DNA of 45,406 bases from Planctomycetia bacterium. GTDB lineage: Bacteria > Planctomycetota > Planctomycetia > Pirellulales > Thermoguttaceae. Both the position numbers and the translations under genes were made by a program. This document shows, piece by piece, positions 35,255-43,594 of the stretch. The stretch covers positions 1 to 45,406 of the forward strand of contig JAUNSJ010000030.1 in assembly GCA_030539295.1 (NCBI GenBank), read 5' to 3'. Numbering within the stretch: position 1 is the first letter of the stretch; every line of letters starts with the position of its first letter. The notes under the pieces are model-generated. The model saw nothing but the letters and a program-made list of their open reading frames with translations, did not search any database and was not told where the DNA came from.

Positions 35255-36760
35255 ATGCTTTGTGTTACTTTGGCACACGGAAGTCATAAACGGGATATTC
35301 TGGAACATCAGAAAGTTGCGGACGAACGCATTCCGCTGGTCGAATTACGTCTCGACCTGTTGAGAAAGCCGCCGGAGCTGCACCGCTTACTCCCAACGCG
35401 CCCGACCCCGGTCATTATAACTGTCCGACGCCGGTCCGACGGCGGATTCTGGCAGGATACGGAAGAGAAACGACTCCGTCTCTTACGCAATGTCATTGTA
35501 GAAGGCGCCGATTACGTCGATCTTGAAATGGATATCGCCGCCAGTATTCCCCGTTATGGCAAGACCAAGCGAATCGTCAGCTATCACAACTTCGAGGAGA
35601 CGCCGCGCGACCTGCTCGGACTGCATCAGCAGATGATGGCCTGTGACCCGGACGTTGTCAAGATCGCGGCCAACCCGCAGAGCATTTCCGACGTCTTCCG
35701 CATGATCGAGTTCATGAAAAAGGTCAATCGTCCTGGCGTAAAGGTGCCGACGGTCGCTATTAGTATGGGCGAAATGGGCGTCTTGACCCGCATCCTGGGC
35801 GGTAAGTACGGGGCCCCTTTTTCTTACTGCTCCTACTCCAAAGGGCGACGCGTTGCCCCGGGTATGGTCGACTATCGCACCATGCGAGACGTCTATGGCT
35901 ATGACCAAATTAATTCGGAGACGGAGATCTATGGCGTTATTGGTCATCCGATTGGGCACAGCCTTAGTCCACATATTCACAATATGGCGTTTCGCGACCG
36001 GAAATTGAACAAAGTCTATCTCCCGTTCCTGATTCCGCCTTCGGAGCTGGCCACGTTCATCGCCAAAGCACCCTCTCTCGGAATACGCGGACTCAGCGTA
36101 ACCATCCCGCACAAAGTCGAGGTCATTCAGGAGCTGACCAATATGGAGCCGGCTGTCGAAGAGATCAACGCGTGCAATACGATTCTGTTTCAGGCGAACG
36201 CCATTTTGGGCGACAATACGGACTATCTCGGCGCCTTGCACAGTATAGAGCGTGCCATGTCGACGACGAGCGACGTCGGCAATCCGATTTCCGGCAAGCA
36301 AGCGCTCGTTCTGGGTGCCGGTGGAGCAGGCAAAGCGATTGCGTACGGCCTTCGCAGTCGGGGCGCCAATGTAACCTTGTGTGACGGCAAAGATGACCTG
36401 GCGGAAGAAGTCGCCCGAAAGCTCCGTATTCACCACTGCCCATGGTCCGAGCGGCAGGATATTTTCGTCGATATTCTCTGCAATTGCACTCCCATTGGCA
36501 TGTTCCCGAACGTCGATGTCATGCCAATTGATATGAAGGCTCTTCGTAACCGTATGTACGTCTTTGACGCCGTTTATAATCCGGAGAACACCTGGCTTCT
36601 GCGCGCCGCGCGCGAGCGGGGGTGCAAGGTTATCTCCGGGGTCGAGATGTTTTCAGAACAGGCCGCCTTACAGTTCAAACAGTTTACCGGCGAGGACATC
36701 CCCATAGCGACGATGCGGTCTTTTGTTGACCGTGCTTTCGCGAGTGTCAAAGGCTGTTAA
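35255..36760 (+). CDS. aroDE: Bifunctional 3-dehydroquinate dehydratase (type I)/shikimate dehydrogenase
   Basis: Fusion catalysing two successive shikimate-pathway steps. 501 aa. Residues about 1-215: type I DHQ dehydratase with ELRLDL, catalytic His in VSYHNFEE and Schiff-base Lys in DVVKIAAN. Residues about 225-501: shikimate dehydrogenase with GHPIGHSLSPHIHN, TIPHKVEV (Lys), DNTDYLGA (Asp) and the NADP loop GAGGAGKAIAYGL. ATG at 35255 chosen because MLCVTLAHG matches family starts; the frame is open to 35087. Such fusions are usual in plants and also occur in planctomycetes and chlamydiae. aroK lies 0.8 kb away on the other strand. Confidence 0.94.
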   Translation: MLCVTLAHGSHKRDILEHQKVADERIPLVELRLDLLRKPPELHRLLPTRPTPVIITVRRRSDGGFWQDTEEKRLRLLRNVIVEGADYVDLEMDIAASIPRYGKTKRIVSYHNFEETPRDLLGLHQQMMACDPDVVKIAANPQSISDVFRMIEFMKKVNRPGVKVPTVAISMGEMGVLTRILGGKYGAPFSYCSYSKGRRVAPGMVDYRTMRDVYGYDQINSETEIYGVIGHPIGHSLSPHIHNMAFRDRKLNKVYLPFLIPPSELATFIAKAPSLGIRGLSVTIPHKVEVIQELTNMEPAVEEINACNTILFQANAILGDNTDYLGALHSIERAMSTTSDVGNPISGKQALVLGAGGAGKAIAYGLRSRGANVTLCDGKDDLAEEVARKLRIHHCPWSERQDIFVDILCNCTPIGMFPNVDVMPIDMKALRNRMYVFDAVYNPENTWLLRAARERGCKVISGVEMFSEQAALQFKQFTGEDIPIATMRSFVDRAFASVKGC

Positions 36761-36778
36761 CGCCGCAGATTCCTCTGT

Positions 36779-37600
36779 CTAGTTCAGCAGGGAGACGATC
36801 GCCTTGCCAAGAGCATCGGCGGTCGTCAGTGCGTCTTCTTTGAGTTGATAGAGGTCGACGAACGAGGATGGTCTTTTCACCAGAGCCCCGAAGAGAGCGC
36901 CTGCCAGACGGGCGGTCGACTGCTGATGACTGGCGGTAATTGTCTTGACTTCTTTGGCCAGCCGACGGTTCTGCGTGTCGAGTATTGCCCGCACCGCGAG
37001 AAAAGGAACCTCATAACGTCGACAGACCTGCGCGACGGCCCAAGTTTCCATATCGACGCAATCAGCGTTATAATAATCGGCCAGGCGTCGCTTTTCTTCC
37101 GGGGTATCGACGACTTTGTGAGTGGTCAGCAGCGTTCCTCTTTTAAATCGGCCGGTATTCGGCAGACCGGCGGGATATTCCTGCGAGAAAGCCGGTGGGT
37201 CGGAGACGCGTGACGGGTCAGGAGCAGGCAGCTCTTGCGGGACCAGACGCATCCGCTCGCCGGTCGTGTCGTGAATGAGGAGGTCAGGAGCGAGAATTTG
37301 TCCTTTCTTCAGCGTTGGCGCCAGCGCGCCAGCAAACCCCGCCGAAAGAAGCCACTGGGGCCGAAAGATGGTCAGCAGCGATTCCGTGACAAAAGCGGCC
37401 TTCTTTTCTCCGATTCCCGACAAGGCAACAACAATGTGCTGTCGTTTCCAGGAGGTCTCGTAGTATTGAACGCCGTTGCCAATGGTCATTTTTGCCTCGG
37501 GCAAGAGGTCGAGGAGTCCAACGGCTTCCTGTTTGAGGGCAAAAACGCACCCGAGGGTACAGACAGGGGTATTACTGGGGGAGGTTTCGGATGATTTCAT
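36779..37600 (-). CDS. Phosphorylase-superfamily nucleosidase (MTA/SAH nucleosidase-like)
   Basis: A 273-aa protein of the purine nucleoside phosphorylase/MTA-SAH nucleosidase superfamily. Segments: N-terminal CVFALKQEAVGLL, SAGFAGAL (phosphate/base pocket), and VDMETWAVAQVCRRYEVPFLAVRAILD, with the MET motif that binds the ribose. A proline-rich insertion lies near 120-150. It could hydrolyse methylthioadenosine/S-adenosylhomocysteine or futalosine, or act on hopanoid precursors (HpnG-like); sequence alone does not decide. The start overlaps the end of aroK by 29 bp. Confidence 0.8.
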   Translation of the reverse strand: MKSSETSPSNTPVCTLGCVFALKQEAVGLLDLLPEAKMTIGNGVQYYETSWKRQHIVVALSGIGEKKAAFVTESLLTIFRPQWLLSAGFAGALAPTLKKGQILAPDLLIHDTTGERMRLVPQELPAPDPSRVSDPPAFSQEYPAGLPNTGRFKRGTLLTTHKVVDTPEEKRRLADYYNADCVDMETWAVAQVCRRYEVPFLAVRAILDTQNRRLAKEVKTITASHQQSTARLAGALFGALVKRPSSFVDLYQLKEDALTTADALGKAIVSLLN

Positions 37601-38108
37601 GGGCGAGTTCGTCGAGGGAGCATTGGTCGGTCTTGAGAGTGAGGTGGGCAGTTTCCTGATACAGGCTGTTTCGGACGGCGAGGACAGCGTCGATCTCTTG
37701 CAGCGGTTTCAGGTCGGTCAGGGGCGGTCGCCGGCTTTCGTTGCTGTCGTCGCCATTCATGCGGGCAAAAATCGTTTCACGGGAAGCTCGCAGCCAGACG
37801 ACGAACCCCATGTTCTTAAGGTATTTTCGGGATTCTTCCCGCAAGGGAACCCCGCCGCCGGTCGAGAGAATCATAGGCTCGTTCGCTCCGGCCAATTCCG
37901 CAACGAGTGCCGCTTCCCGGTCGCGAAAGACCGATTCGCCCTCGTCGGCAAACATACTCTGAATCGTCTTGCCGTAACGCTCTTCGACGAGAGCGTCTGT
38001 ATCGACCAAGGGGAGGTTAAGCTCCCGCGACAGGAGTCGCCCCAGCGAACTCTTTCCGGTTGCCCTGTATCCAATCAAAATGATACTTTGCGGTTTCGTT
38101 TTGTCCAT
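37572..38108 (-). CDS. aroK: Shikimate kinase
   Basis: ATP-dependent phosphorylation of shikimate at the 3-hydroxyl. 178 aa from ATG at 38108 (MDKTKPQSIILIGY). Walker A GYRATGKSS, the DTD motif (VDTDALVEER), shikimate-binding FRDRE and STGGGVPL, and the lid region RPPLTD are all present. The frame is open upstream to 38342 but without family similarity. Transcribed toward the phosphorylase-family gene, with which it overlaps; convergent with aroDE overall. Confidence 0.94.
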   Translation of the reverse strand: MDKTKPQSIILIGYRATGKSSLGRLLSRELNLPLVDTDALVEERYGKTIQSMFADEGESVFRDREAALVAELAGANEPMILSTGGGVPLREESRKYLKNMGFVVWLRASRETIFARMNGDDSNESRRPPLTDLKPLQEIDAVLAVRNSLYQETAHLTLKTDQCSLDELAHEIIRNLPQ

Positions 38109-38190
38109 TCTTTCTGTCCCCTTAGCGATTCTCTTCCAACGACGGTAGGTTGAGGTTCGGGACGCCCCAAGACGCCCCGGAAACCCACGA

Positions 38191-38637
38191 CTAATTTTCG
38201 CCTGCGGCGTCGCGTCGTGCCTTTTCGTTCTGCGCGGCGATGAAGAGCATGTGCAGTTCGTGAATGATGCCGTCGAGTGTTTTGCTCTCTTCGTCGGTAC
38301 GGTTTCCAGCCGTCTTGTCGAAAATGAGCTGCACAGTATCAATCAAGTGCTTCGCCTGATTCAACAGGAAGACAGACTTGCCGGTCATGGGGTTCGGTAT
38401 GATTCCCATGGAGACCATGGCCTGGGTGGCCAGGTTCGTCGCGACGGTTATCAGAGTCGGTGTGGCCATTGGCATGTCAGGGATATTGTTCGGGTCTATT
38501 CCCTTGGAGGCATTTTCGTTTCCATGATTGTGGTGCTCATGGTTGTGGCAGCAGGAGCCTTCATGATGATGGCCACAGCCACAGGTATGTTCCCCTTCAT
38601 GCTGGCATGAATCATTTTTTGTTTCCTGTTCGGACAT
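38191..38637 (-). CDS. DUF1844-family protein with His/Cys-rich N-terminus
   Basis: A 148-aa protein. Residues about 1-45 are extremely His/Cys-rich (CGCGHHHEGSCCHNHEHHNHG), a likely Zn/Ni/Cu-binding segment. The rest (PTLITVATNLATQAMVSMGII, NQAKHLIDTVQLIFDKT, DGIIHELHMLFI) is the DUF1844 domain found in planctomycetes and other bacteria; its function is unknown. Start at 38637 has AAAGGA upstream; the open frame reaches 38688. A small hairpin (38670-38689) sits in the leader. Downstream on the same strand is aroK (82-bp gap). Confidence 0.85.
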   Translation of the reverse strand: MSEQETKNDSCQHEGEHTCGCGHHHEGSCCHNHEHHNHGNENASKGIDPNNIPDMPMATPTLITVATNLATQAMVSMGIIPNPMTGKSVFLLNQAKHLIDTVQLIFDKTAGNRTDEESKTLDGIIHELHMLFIAAQNEKARRDAAGEN

Positions 38638-38669
38638 GATTATGTTCCTTTCGTGAATTGTGAAGTGGT

Positions 38670-38689
38670 CTTGAACCCCTTCGTTCAAG
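38670..38689 (-). promoter_or_regulatory. Leader hairpin before the DUF1844 gene
   Basis: CTTGAAC (38670-38676) and GTTCAAG (38683-38689), a 7-bp perfect stem with a 6-nt loop in the 5' leader. Confidence 0.35.
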
Positions 38690-38739
38690 GTTATTTGCTT
38701 ATTGTAATTACCTAAATTGCGTTGTTTCCCATGAAACTG

Positions 38740-39375
38740 TCAGGCTTGCTTCGCCTCCATCATCTGGCAGTAGGCGAGGAACTCCTCTTCTGTCTGGGTA
38801 AAGCCTCGCTCGGCATTGCCATTATAAATCAGTTCCAGCGACCGCAAAATGTCTTGCGCGGCAATGGCCCCGGCCATTCCTGCCCGTTCGTAGAAGCAGC
38901 GTCCGAACAAGTGGTCCGTCTCATGCTGAACGATCCGCGCCGGCCAGCCTTTCCAGTGATGCGTCACCAGCTCACCGTCGAGATTAATCGCCTGAAACGT
39001 TATTTCACTCGAACGAACAACCTGAAGACGCAGGTCCGGAAAACTCAAACAGCCCTCTTCTCCCTCTTCACGACCTTTTCGCTTCGTTATGACCGGATTG
39101 ATAAAGCAAAGTTCCGCTTCTTTCTGCTCCGGGTCCGCTGTTTCATTCATGACAAAAAGCTGATAAGGAAGATTGACCTGATTCGCTGCCAGGCCCACTC
39201 CGCCGTCTTTGTACATGATTTGAAACATTTCGCTGACAATTTCGCGTATCTGTTCGTCAATGCGCCGAATTGGCTTTGAAACATGCTTGAGCATGGGGTG
39301 TGGATAGATCACTGTTTCCATTTTCCGCGTAACCGTTTTCCCTTCTACAACAATAGTCGTCTCGCGTACCGGCAT
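38740..39375 (-). CDS. def: Peptide deformylase
   Basis: Fe/Zn hydrolase removing the formyl group from nascent proteins. 211 aa. Motif I GVGLAANQV, motif II EGCLSFP (Cys ligand) and motif III QHETDHL (two His ligands and catalytic Glu) are intact. The first 18 residues (MPVRETTIVVEGKTVTRK) are extra to the family; the METVIYPHP segment from the ATG at 39321 is where most homologues start, so that ATG may be the real one. Neither has a strong ribosome site. The C-terminus is longer than in E. coli PDF. Confidence 0.94.
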   Translation of the reverse strand: MPVRETTIVVEGKTVTRKMETVIYPHPMLKHVSKPIRRIDEQIREIVSEMFQIMYKDGGVGLAANQVNLPYQLFVMNETADPEQKEAELCFINPVITKRKGREEGEEGCLSFPDLRLQVVRSSEITFQAINLDGELVTHHWKGWPARIVQHETDHLFGRCFYERAGMAGAIAAQDILRSLELIYNGNAERGFTQTEEEFLAYCQMMEAKQA

Positions 39376-39382
39376 GGTGGGC

Positions 39383-39410
39383 TTGCCCTACAGGCCCCAT
39401 GCACTATAAT
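39383..39410 (+). promoter_or_regulatory. Promoter of the VWA-domain gene
   Basis: TTGCCC (39383-39388), a 16-bp spacer and TATAAT (39405-39410). Leader of about 53 nt to the ATG at 39470. Confidence 0.5.
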
Positions 39411-39469
39411 ATAACTGTCAGTATCTATCATACTCCATTTTATTATTTTATCCAGTAGGGAAAACAAAA

Positions 39470-40453
39470 ATGCCGGAAAGAAGAGATTATATCCCGGAAA
39501 ATAACCGGTCGCCCCAAGAGACGGCTTTCGTCGCGCCTTGTTCCTTCTTCATTTCGCTCGGACTGCACGCCATTGCCATTCTTTTGACCATTCTGATCGT
39601 GCAGAGTCTGCCGTCGAAAGGAACGGTCAATGGCAATTCCGACGACCGCACCGTTGGTATCGTTTTCTCCAAAGAGGAAGGCTATACGTCCCCTGAAGAG
39701 ACCCTTCGCATCGCAGGCGGGACCGAATCGGCCAGCGACTCCCCGGAAGATGCCCCCGCAAGCAGTCCGGCCGACAGTCTTATGCCCAGCCTGGATGCCG
39801 TTGGACTCAACGCGAGTGGAACGCCCAACGACACCAACGCCCCGGCCGGTAACAGTCCCGCCGCCGCTCTCCTGCCAGGTACAGGCGAGAGCGGCTCCGG
39901 AAGTGGTCAGGGAGACGGCCAGTCGGTGGGATTTGCCTCACTCCGTGGCAAGGGACGTAAGTTCGTTTACGTGCTCGACCACTCCGAAAGCATGAAGTGG
40001 CCCGATGGACAGGCCATGACAAAAGCCATTGCCGAGGCCAAAAAGAGTCTGTTGAGTTTGGATCCAGTGCAAGGGGCGAAAAAATTTCAGGTCATCTGCT
40101 ACAATCATGAGGTCAAAGTCTTCGATGCAGGCCGCCTCCTGGATGTAACGGAACCGAATAAGCAGCGCGCTTGCAAGTTTCTCGACACCCTCTTTCCGGA
40201 AGGCGGCACAGACCCACTCGCGGCACTGGAAAAGGCAGTAACGTTCCGGCCCGATGTCATTTTTTTTCTCACCGACGCCGATGAAGAGATTCCTTCGGCC
40301 AATCTAGCCCGGATTCACGACGCCGCCGTCCGCAACAAAGTGGGCCAGATCCACGTTTTCGAGTTTCGCCGTAGCGGTGCGCCGGAAAAGAAATCCTTTG
40401 CCCGACTCGCCGCGGATAATGGCGGCGGCTACTTTTGCGAACTCCTTCCCTAA
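39470..40453 (+). CDS. Membrane-anchored VWA-domain protein
   Basis: A 327-aa protein with one N-terminal TM helix (ISLGLHAIAILLTILIVQSL, about 29-48), a Pro/Ser/Gly-rich linker (about 70-150) and a C-terminal von Willebrand A domain. The MIDAS motif is D170-x-S172-x-S174 in VLDHSESM; later GGTDPLAAL (Thr) and FFLTDADEE (Asp) complete the metal site. The N-terminal layout resembles TonB/ExbD-like planctomycete proteins. Probably a surface or periplasmic adhesion/scaffold protein; partner unknown. AGGGAA sits upstream of the ATG. It converges with the metallopeptidase gene. Confidence 0.85.
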   Translation: MPERRDYIPENNRSPQETAFVAPCSFFISLGLHAIAILLTILIVQSLPSKGTVNGNSDDRTVGIVFSKEEGYTSPEETLRIAGGTESASDSPEDAPASSPADSLMPSLDAVGLNASGTPNDTNAPAGNSPAAALLPGTGESGSGSGQGDGQSVGFASLRGKGRKFVYVLDHSESMKWPDGQAMTKAIAEAKKSLLSLDPVQGAKKFQVICYNHEVKVFDAGRLLDVTEPNKQRACKFLDTLFPEGGTDPLAALEKAVTFRPDVIFFLTDADEEIPSANLARIHDAAVRNKVGQIHVFEFRRSGAPEKKSFARLAADNGGGYFCELLP

Positions 40454-40534
40454 CCTGTTCTTCGTTTGCCAAAAGAAGTCAGGCACGTCCGTCGTTTTAT
40501 TCGTTGATTCTTGTTTACAATAATCGTAAGAGGA

Positions 40535-42073
40535 TTAGGGCCATTTGTGGACTGGTGCGGCCAACATAAACTGTTTATATTCTTCATCGAGCGTAGTCAG
40601 GTCGGTCTGAAGTGTTTCGGCCAGAGAATCGGGACCGGCGTTGTCATCGTAGAGAAGTCGCAGGCAATCGAGGAACTTTCGTCGATATTTCCCGTCTTTG
40701 CCGTGAAGGAAGAAGACCGTCAGCCCGGTCGACTGCGTATAGAGCATGGGAATATTGTCGTGCGTCTGGAACTCGTTGAGCGAAAGACGGACGTATCGCT
40801 GAAGTGGCAAATAGCCGCCAGGCTCGCTCACGCGCTCTTTAGCCCGCTGAAAACGCCAGGTGTCGGCCCCACCTAACTGAAAGAAGCGACCGGACCGGCG
40901 AAACGTCTCGGCATAGGTCGCAATTCCTTCAACCATCCAGAAATTGTCGCGCTGGCCTGCCATCTGACGCTTGGCCTTTCTCGTTTGCCCTCGCCCGTAC
41001 CGGTACTCCTGAAAGAGCTGGTGCGTCGCTTCGTGCACCAGCATGGTATCCAGATGGGTCTCTTCTTCCGGGCCAGGCCAGTAGACGTAGATGCACTCTT
41101 TGCCGGGAAAGTAGCCGCCGTGACTGTACTCCAGATTCGGTTCACTCTTACCCAATTCCTTGAGATATTCGGCACGATTGGCGAAAACGACGACTTTCAT
41201 CTTACTGCGCGGAAGCTTCTGACGCCCCGCAACGTAATTCGACCAGTATTGTTCGGAACCAATAAAGGGATAGAATAACTGGAACCAGGCCTGAAAATAG
41301 TCTTCCAGAAGACGCGACAGCCGGACCTCTTCTCCCCGATCGCCGGAGCAGAGGAGTGAGAAATGCTCCGTTTCAAGCCGATTACGGGATGAATCTTGGG
41401 CCAGACGATCGGAGTTCGGCTTGTCGGATGCACTTTGCGAACGGAGCCCCGCCTCATATTCCTCTACCTGCTCTGCAGGAATCCAGCCGAAGACCGGATG
41501 GTCAACGGCGCCTTTTGCGAGCTGACCTCGCTCCCATTCGGACCGCCACCGCCCCTGATGCAACTCAAAGCCGAGAATACGTCGGGCAGGTTCGCAATTC
41601 GGGTCAATTTCCAGTGCCTGAAAGACCAGTCGCATGGCGTCGTAGCCTTGCCCCTTATCCGCGGCCAGCTGTGCCAGCGACGTTAGAGCCGTTGCGGTCG
41701 TCTGCTGGAGCCGACGCAGTGCGGCGTACCATTTCTTCTGAAGGTCTTTTGCGTCAGGCGGTAGTGATTCCGGGACCGGGGCCGCTTTCAAGTCGAGAAT
41801 ATACACGCCATATAAGCCGACCGGACGAAGCGACGTCTCGGTAACCTCGGCCTCAAGCGACATATCCAACTCACGACAGGTTGCCATAAGATTATCGAGT
41901 TTTGTCCGATATCGGGCAAGAATAACCGGTTCATCGTCGAGTGACAGGGAATTGCGTGACAAAGTACCGTCGCGGCTGCCCGAGTCCGACTCCGCGCCGA
42001 GCGATACGCAACAGGGCGTGAGAATGGTAAGCCAAAGGATGAGGGAAACAGATTTAAAGAGACTTATACTCAT
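40535..42073 (-). CDS. DUF1570-like secreted metallopeptidase
   Basis: A 512-aa protein from the ATG at 42073; the frame also opens at a TTG at 42097, which is less likely. Signal-type N-terminus (LFKSVSLILWLTILTPCC). A helical, TPR-like region (LQQTTATALTSLAQLAADKGQGYDAMRLVFQALEIDPNCEPARRIL) precedes the catalytic part, with HEATH at residues 347-351 and the downstream Glu in VEGIATYAE. This pattern is common in planctomycete DUF1570 proteins, presumed zinc proteases. It is a second HExxH protein after the one at 34070. A minus-strand promoter lies at 42175-42202. Confidence 0.83.
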   Translation of the reverse strand: MSISLFKSVSLILWLTILTPCCVSLGAESDSGSRDGTLSRNSLSLDDEPVILARYRTKLDNLMATCRELDMSLEAEVTETSLRPVGLYGVYILDLKAAPVPESLPPDAKDLQKKWYAALRRLQQTTATALTSLAQLAADKGQGYDAMRLVFQALEIDPNCEPARRILGFELHQGRWRSEWERGQLAKGAVDHPVFGWIPAEQVEEYEAGLRSQSASDKPNSDRLAQDSSRNRLETEHFSLLCSGDRGEEVRLSRLLEDYFQAWFQLFYPFIGSEQYWSNYVAGRQKLPRSKMKVVVFANRAEYLKELGKSEPNLEYSHGGYFPGKECIYVYWPGPEEETHLDTMLVHEATHQLFQEYRYGRGQTRKAKRQMAGQRDNFWMVEGIATYAETFRRSGRFFQLGGADTWRFQRAKERVSEPGGYLPLQRYVRLSLNEFQTHDNIPMLYTQSTGLTVFFLHGKDGKYRRKFLDCLRLLYDDNAGPDSLAETLQTDLTTLDEEYKQFMLAAPVHKWP

Positions 42074-42135
42074 GGTACAGGCGTATGGGGCTGGCAACCG
42101 GTGGTTCCGATTTAGGGTCTATTATTATCTACACT

Positions 42136-42151
42136 CGCGCCGTCGGGCGCG
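42136..42151 (-). promoter_or_regulatory. GC-rich leader hairpin
   Basis: CGCGCC/GGCGCG with a 4-nt loop, in the leader of the DUF1570-like gene between its promoter and start. Confidence 0.35.
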
Positions 42152-42174
42152 GGAAAATGTGCAACACACTCACT

Positions 42175-42202
42175 ATTATAGGACGTTTGCCGCCAAAGGC
42201 AA
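42175..42202 (-). promoter_or_regulatory. Promoter of the DUF1570-like gene
   Basis: On the minus strand, TTGCCT, a 16-bp spacer and TATAAT (42180-42175). Start of transcription expected near 42167, about 95 nt before the ATG. Confidence 0.5.
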
Positions 42203-42239
42203 GCGGCAGGGCAAGGCACCCTCCAAAGTAGTCACAAGA

Positions 42240-42328
42240 GAGCCAGCTCTGCGTGCGGGGCAAGACGGCTTATAACGCCCCTTAAAAAGGGGGATATGAT
42301 GAGCCAGCTCTGCGTGCGGGGCAAGACG
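42240..42328. repeat. 28-bp direct repeat, two copies
   Basis: An identical 28-bp element (beginning GAGCCAGCTCTGCG and ending GGGGCAAGACG) occurs at 42240-42267 and 42301-42328, period 61 bp. The spacer holds a CCCCTT/AAGGGG hairpin (about 42277-42293). Each element contains the imperfect palindrome GAGC-CA-GCTC. It lies between two divergent promoters. Possible intergenic repeat family or regulatory site. Confidence 0.7.
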
Positions 42329-42414
42329 AACATTTACTGCGTTGTCCAGTTTTCCTGTCTTTTCAAAAAGGATAAAAAAAAGAGTGAAAATTTTACAAAA
42401 AAGAGATTTTTCTC

Positions 42415-42443
42415 TTCCCAAACGGGGGGAGGTACGGTATAAT
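42415..42443 (+). promoter_or_regulatory. Promoter of the candidate large RNA
   Basis: TTCCCA (42415-42420), a 17-bp spacer and TATAAT (42438-42443), preceded by an A/T-rich tract resembling an UP element. Predicted start near 42450. Confidence 0.55.
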
Positions 42444-42449
42444 ATAAGG

Positions 42450-43499
42450 TGTCGGGGCGAGAGCTGCGGCGGCCGGAAATTTCCCCGGGAAAACTGGGGC
42501 CGGGCCGGCGGCTCCGTCGGGTTTGAAGTTAAGAACTCACCACCTTTTGTTGCACAGGAGGTCGAAAATGAGGCTTGCACGTTCCAAGATTTGAGCAGGG
42601 GATGGCGCGCGAGCGTTGTCCCGGTCCAGACGGGTATCTTTTCCGCATCAGCATAATTTTTTTGCCTGGGGAACGTTTCCCACAGGTGAACATGGATACA
42701 AGGCAGACTTTGGTTAAGGCAATCTAAGGGAGTTGCCGAAGCTGTTCTGCAGGTGGGAGCAAGCGATAAGGGGCGACGTATCCGTTGAGACTAACGGCGG
42801 TTGCCGGGTTATTCTGGCAGCAGGTAAGACCAGTTCCGGCGGACAGTAGTCACGACCGCACGCAACAGACGCAATGCCTCGGATGAAGTTCCAGACTCGC
42901 CGCGTTCTCGCCGCAGTTTTTATGGCCCTCTAGAAGAAGACTCTGTGCCAGGGAGTGAAACCAGGAGTCGTGCCCGACGTGTACGGTGACCCGATTGGTC
43001 GCTGCGGGCAAACGAGATTTTTCGATCGACTCATTTTCGTTAAGAAAACGGCACCCAAGGCACCGCGTCCATTTTTCGGGCCTATACAGAGGGCTCTGTT
43101 TCGGGGCGATGGACCGTCACTGGTTATCCTGTGCCTGGCCGTCTAGCAACGGCCGCCGGATGGCATTTCCTTTTGATCGTTTCCGATTTCGCCCAGTCGC
43201 ACCGCGCGGCGGTAGCTGCCCGGTGTCGCCCGGAGCCAAGCCTGGTCCCTCTGGCAGGCTCAAATTGGTTCCGGCACAGTATTTTGCCCGACTTTTTCGC
43301 TGGCAAACGAGGTTTTGTTTCACGCCGGTTTGACAGACGGTTTTCGTTTCCACGCGAAATGAAGTGACCCAATCTCGTCTGTTACCGCTCCAAACGGAGC
43401 CGACGCGGATCAAGGATAAAACTTCGTGAAGAGGCAGCGACAAACGACAGAATGCACTTATCTACTGCCCGTCGGTCATCTCGCCGACGGGTTTTTTTT
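42450..43499 (+). ncRNA. Candidate large structured RNA transcript (unidentified)
   Basis: About 1.05 kb bounded by a good promoter and a strong terminator but without a convincing protein: reading frames are short, overlap on both strands and lack ribosome sites. The sequence is GC-rich with several stable hairpins, for example CCTGGGGAA/TTTCCCACAGG at 42665-42686. The 3' part contains ACGACAGAATGCACTTATC near 43444-43462, reminiscent of the 3' end of bacterial RNase P RNA (ACAGAA...CTTAT). A stretch CGCACCGCGCGGC then CCCGGAGCCAAG (about 43198-43240) also recalls RNase P, but the conserved GAGGAAAGTCC core is not clearly present and the unit is too long. It could be a divergent RNase P RNA within a longer transcript, or an unknown RNA. 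Confidence 0.4.
43468..43499 (+). terminator. Strong rho-independent terminator
   Basis: CCCGTCGG (43468-43475) and CCGACGGG (43484-43491) with an 8-nt loop, followed by eight T residues. It ends the candidate RNA and faces the csrA terminator. Confidence 0.9.
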
Positions 43500-43540
43500 G
43501 ACTCGCCACTCGAAATCCCTGTCAATAAGCGTCGACTCAT

Positions 43541-43566
43541 AAAAAAACCCGACACTGAGGTCGGGC
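43541..43566 (-). terminator. Terminator of csrA
   Basis: On the minus strand CCCGAC, a 6-nt loop, GTCGGG, then seven T residues (43547-43541). It lies about 30 bp beyond the csrA stop. Confidence 0.85.
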
Positions 43567-43594
43567 TTAACGGTCGCGCCGCTCAGCCTGCTCT

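Noticed and set aside
42986..43443. Overlapping 115-aa plus and 108-aa minus frames
   Set aside because: They overlap each other on opposite strands, lack ribosome sites and show no domain.
42715..43485. Firm call of RNase P RNA (rnpB)
   Set aside because: The 3' ACAGAA...CTTAT and a few internal blocks match, but the universally conserved GAGGAAAGTCC core could not be placed convincingly and the spacing is far too long; kept only as an alternative for the candidate RNA.
42450..43499. tmRNA or group II intron
   Set aside because: No tRNA-like 3' end or tag frame, no GTGCG start or domain V hairpin, and no reverse transcriptase.
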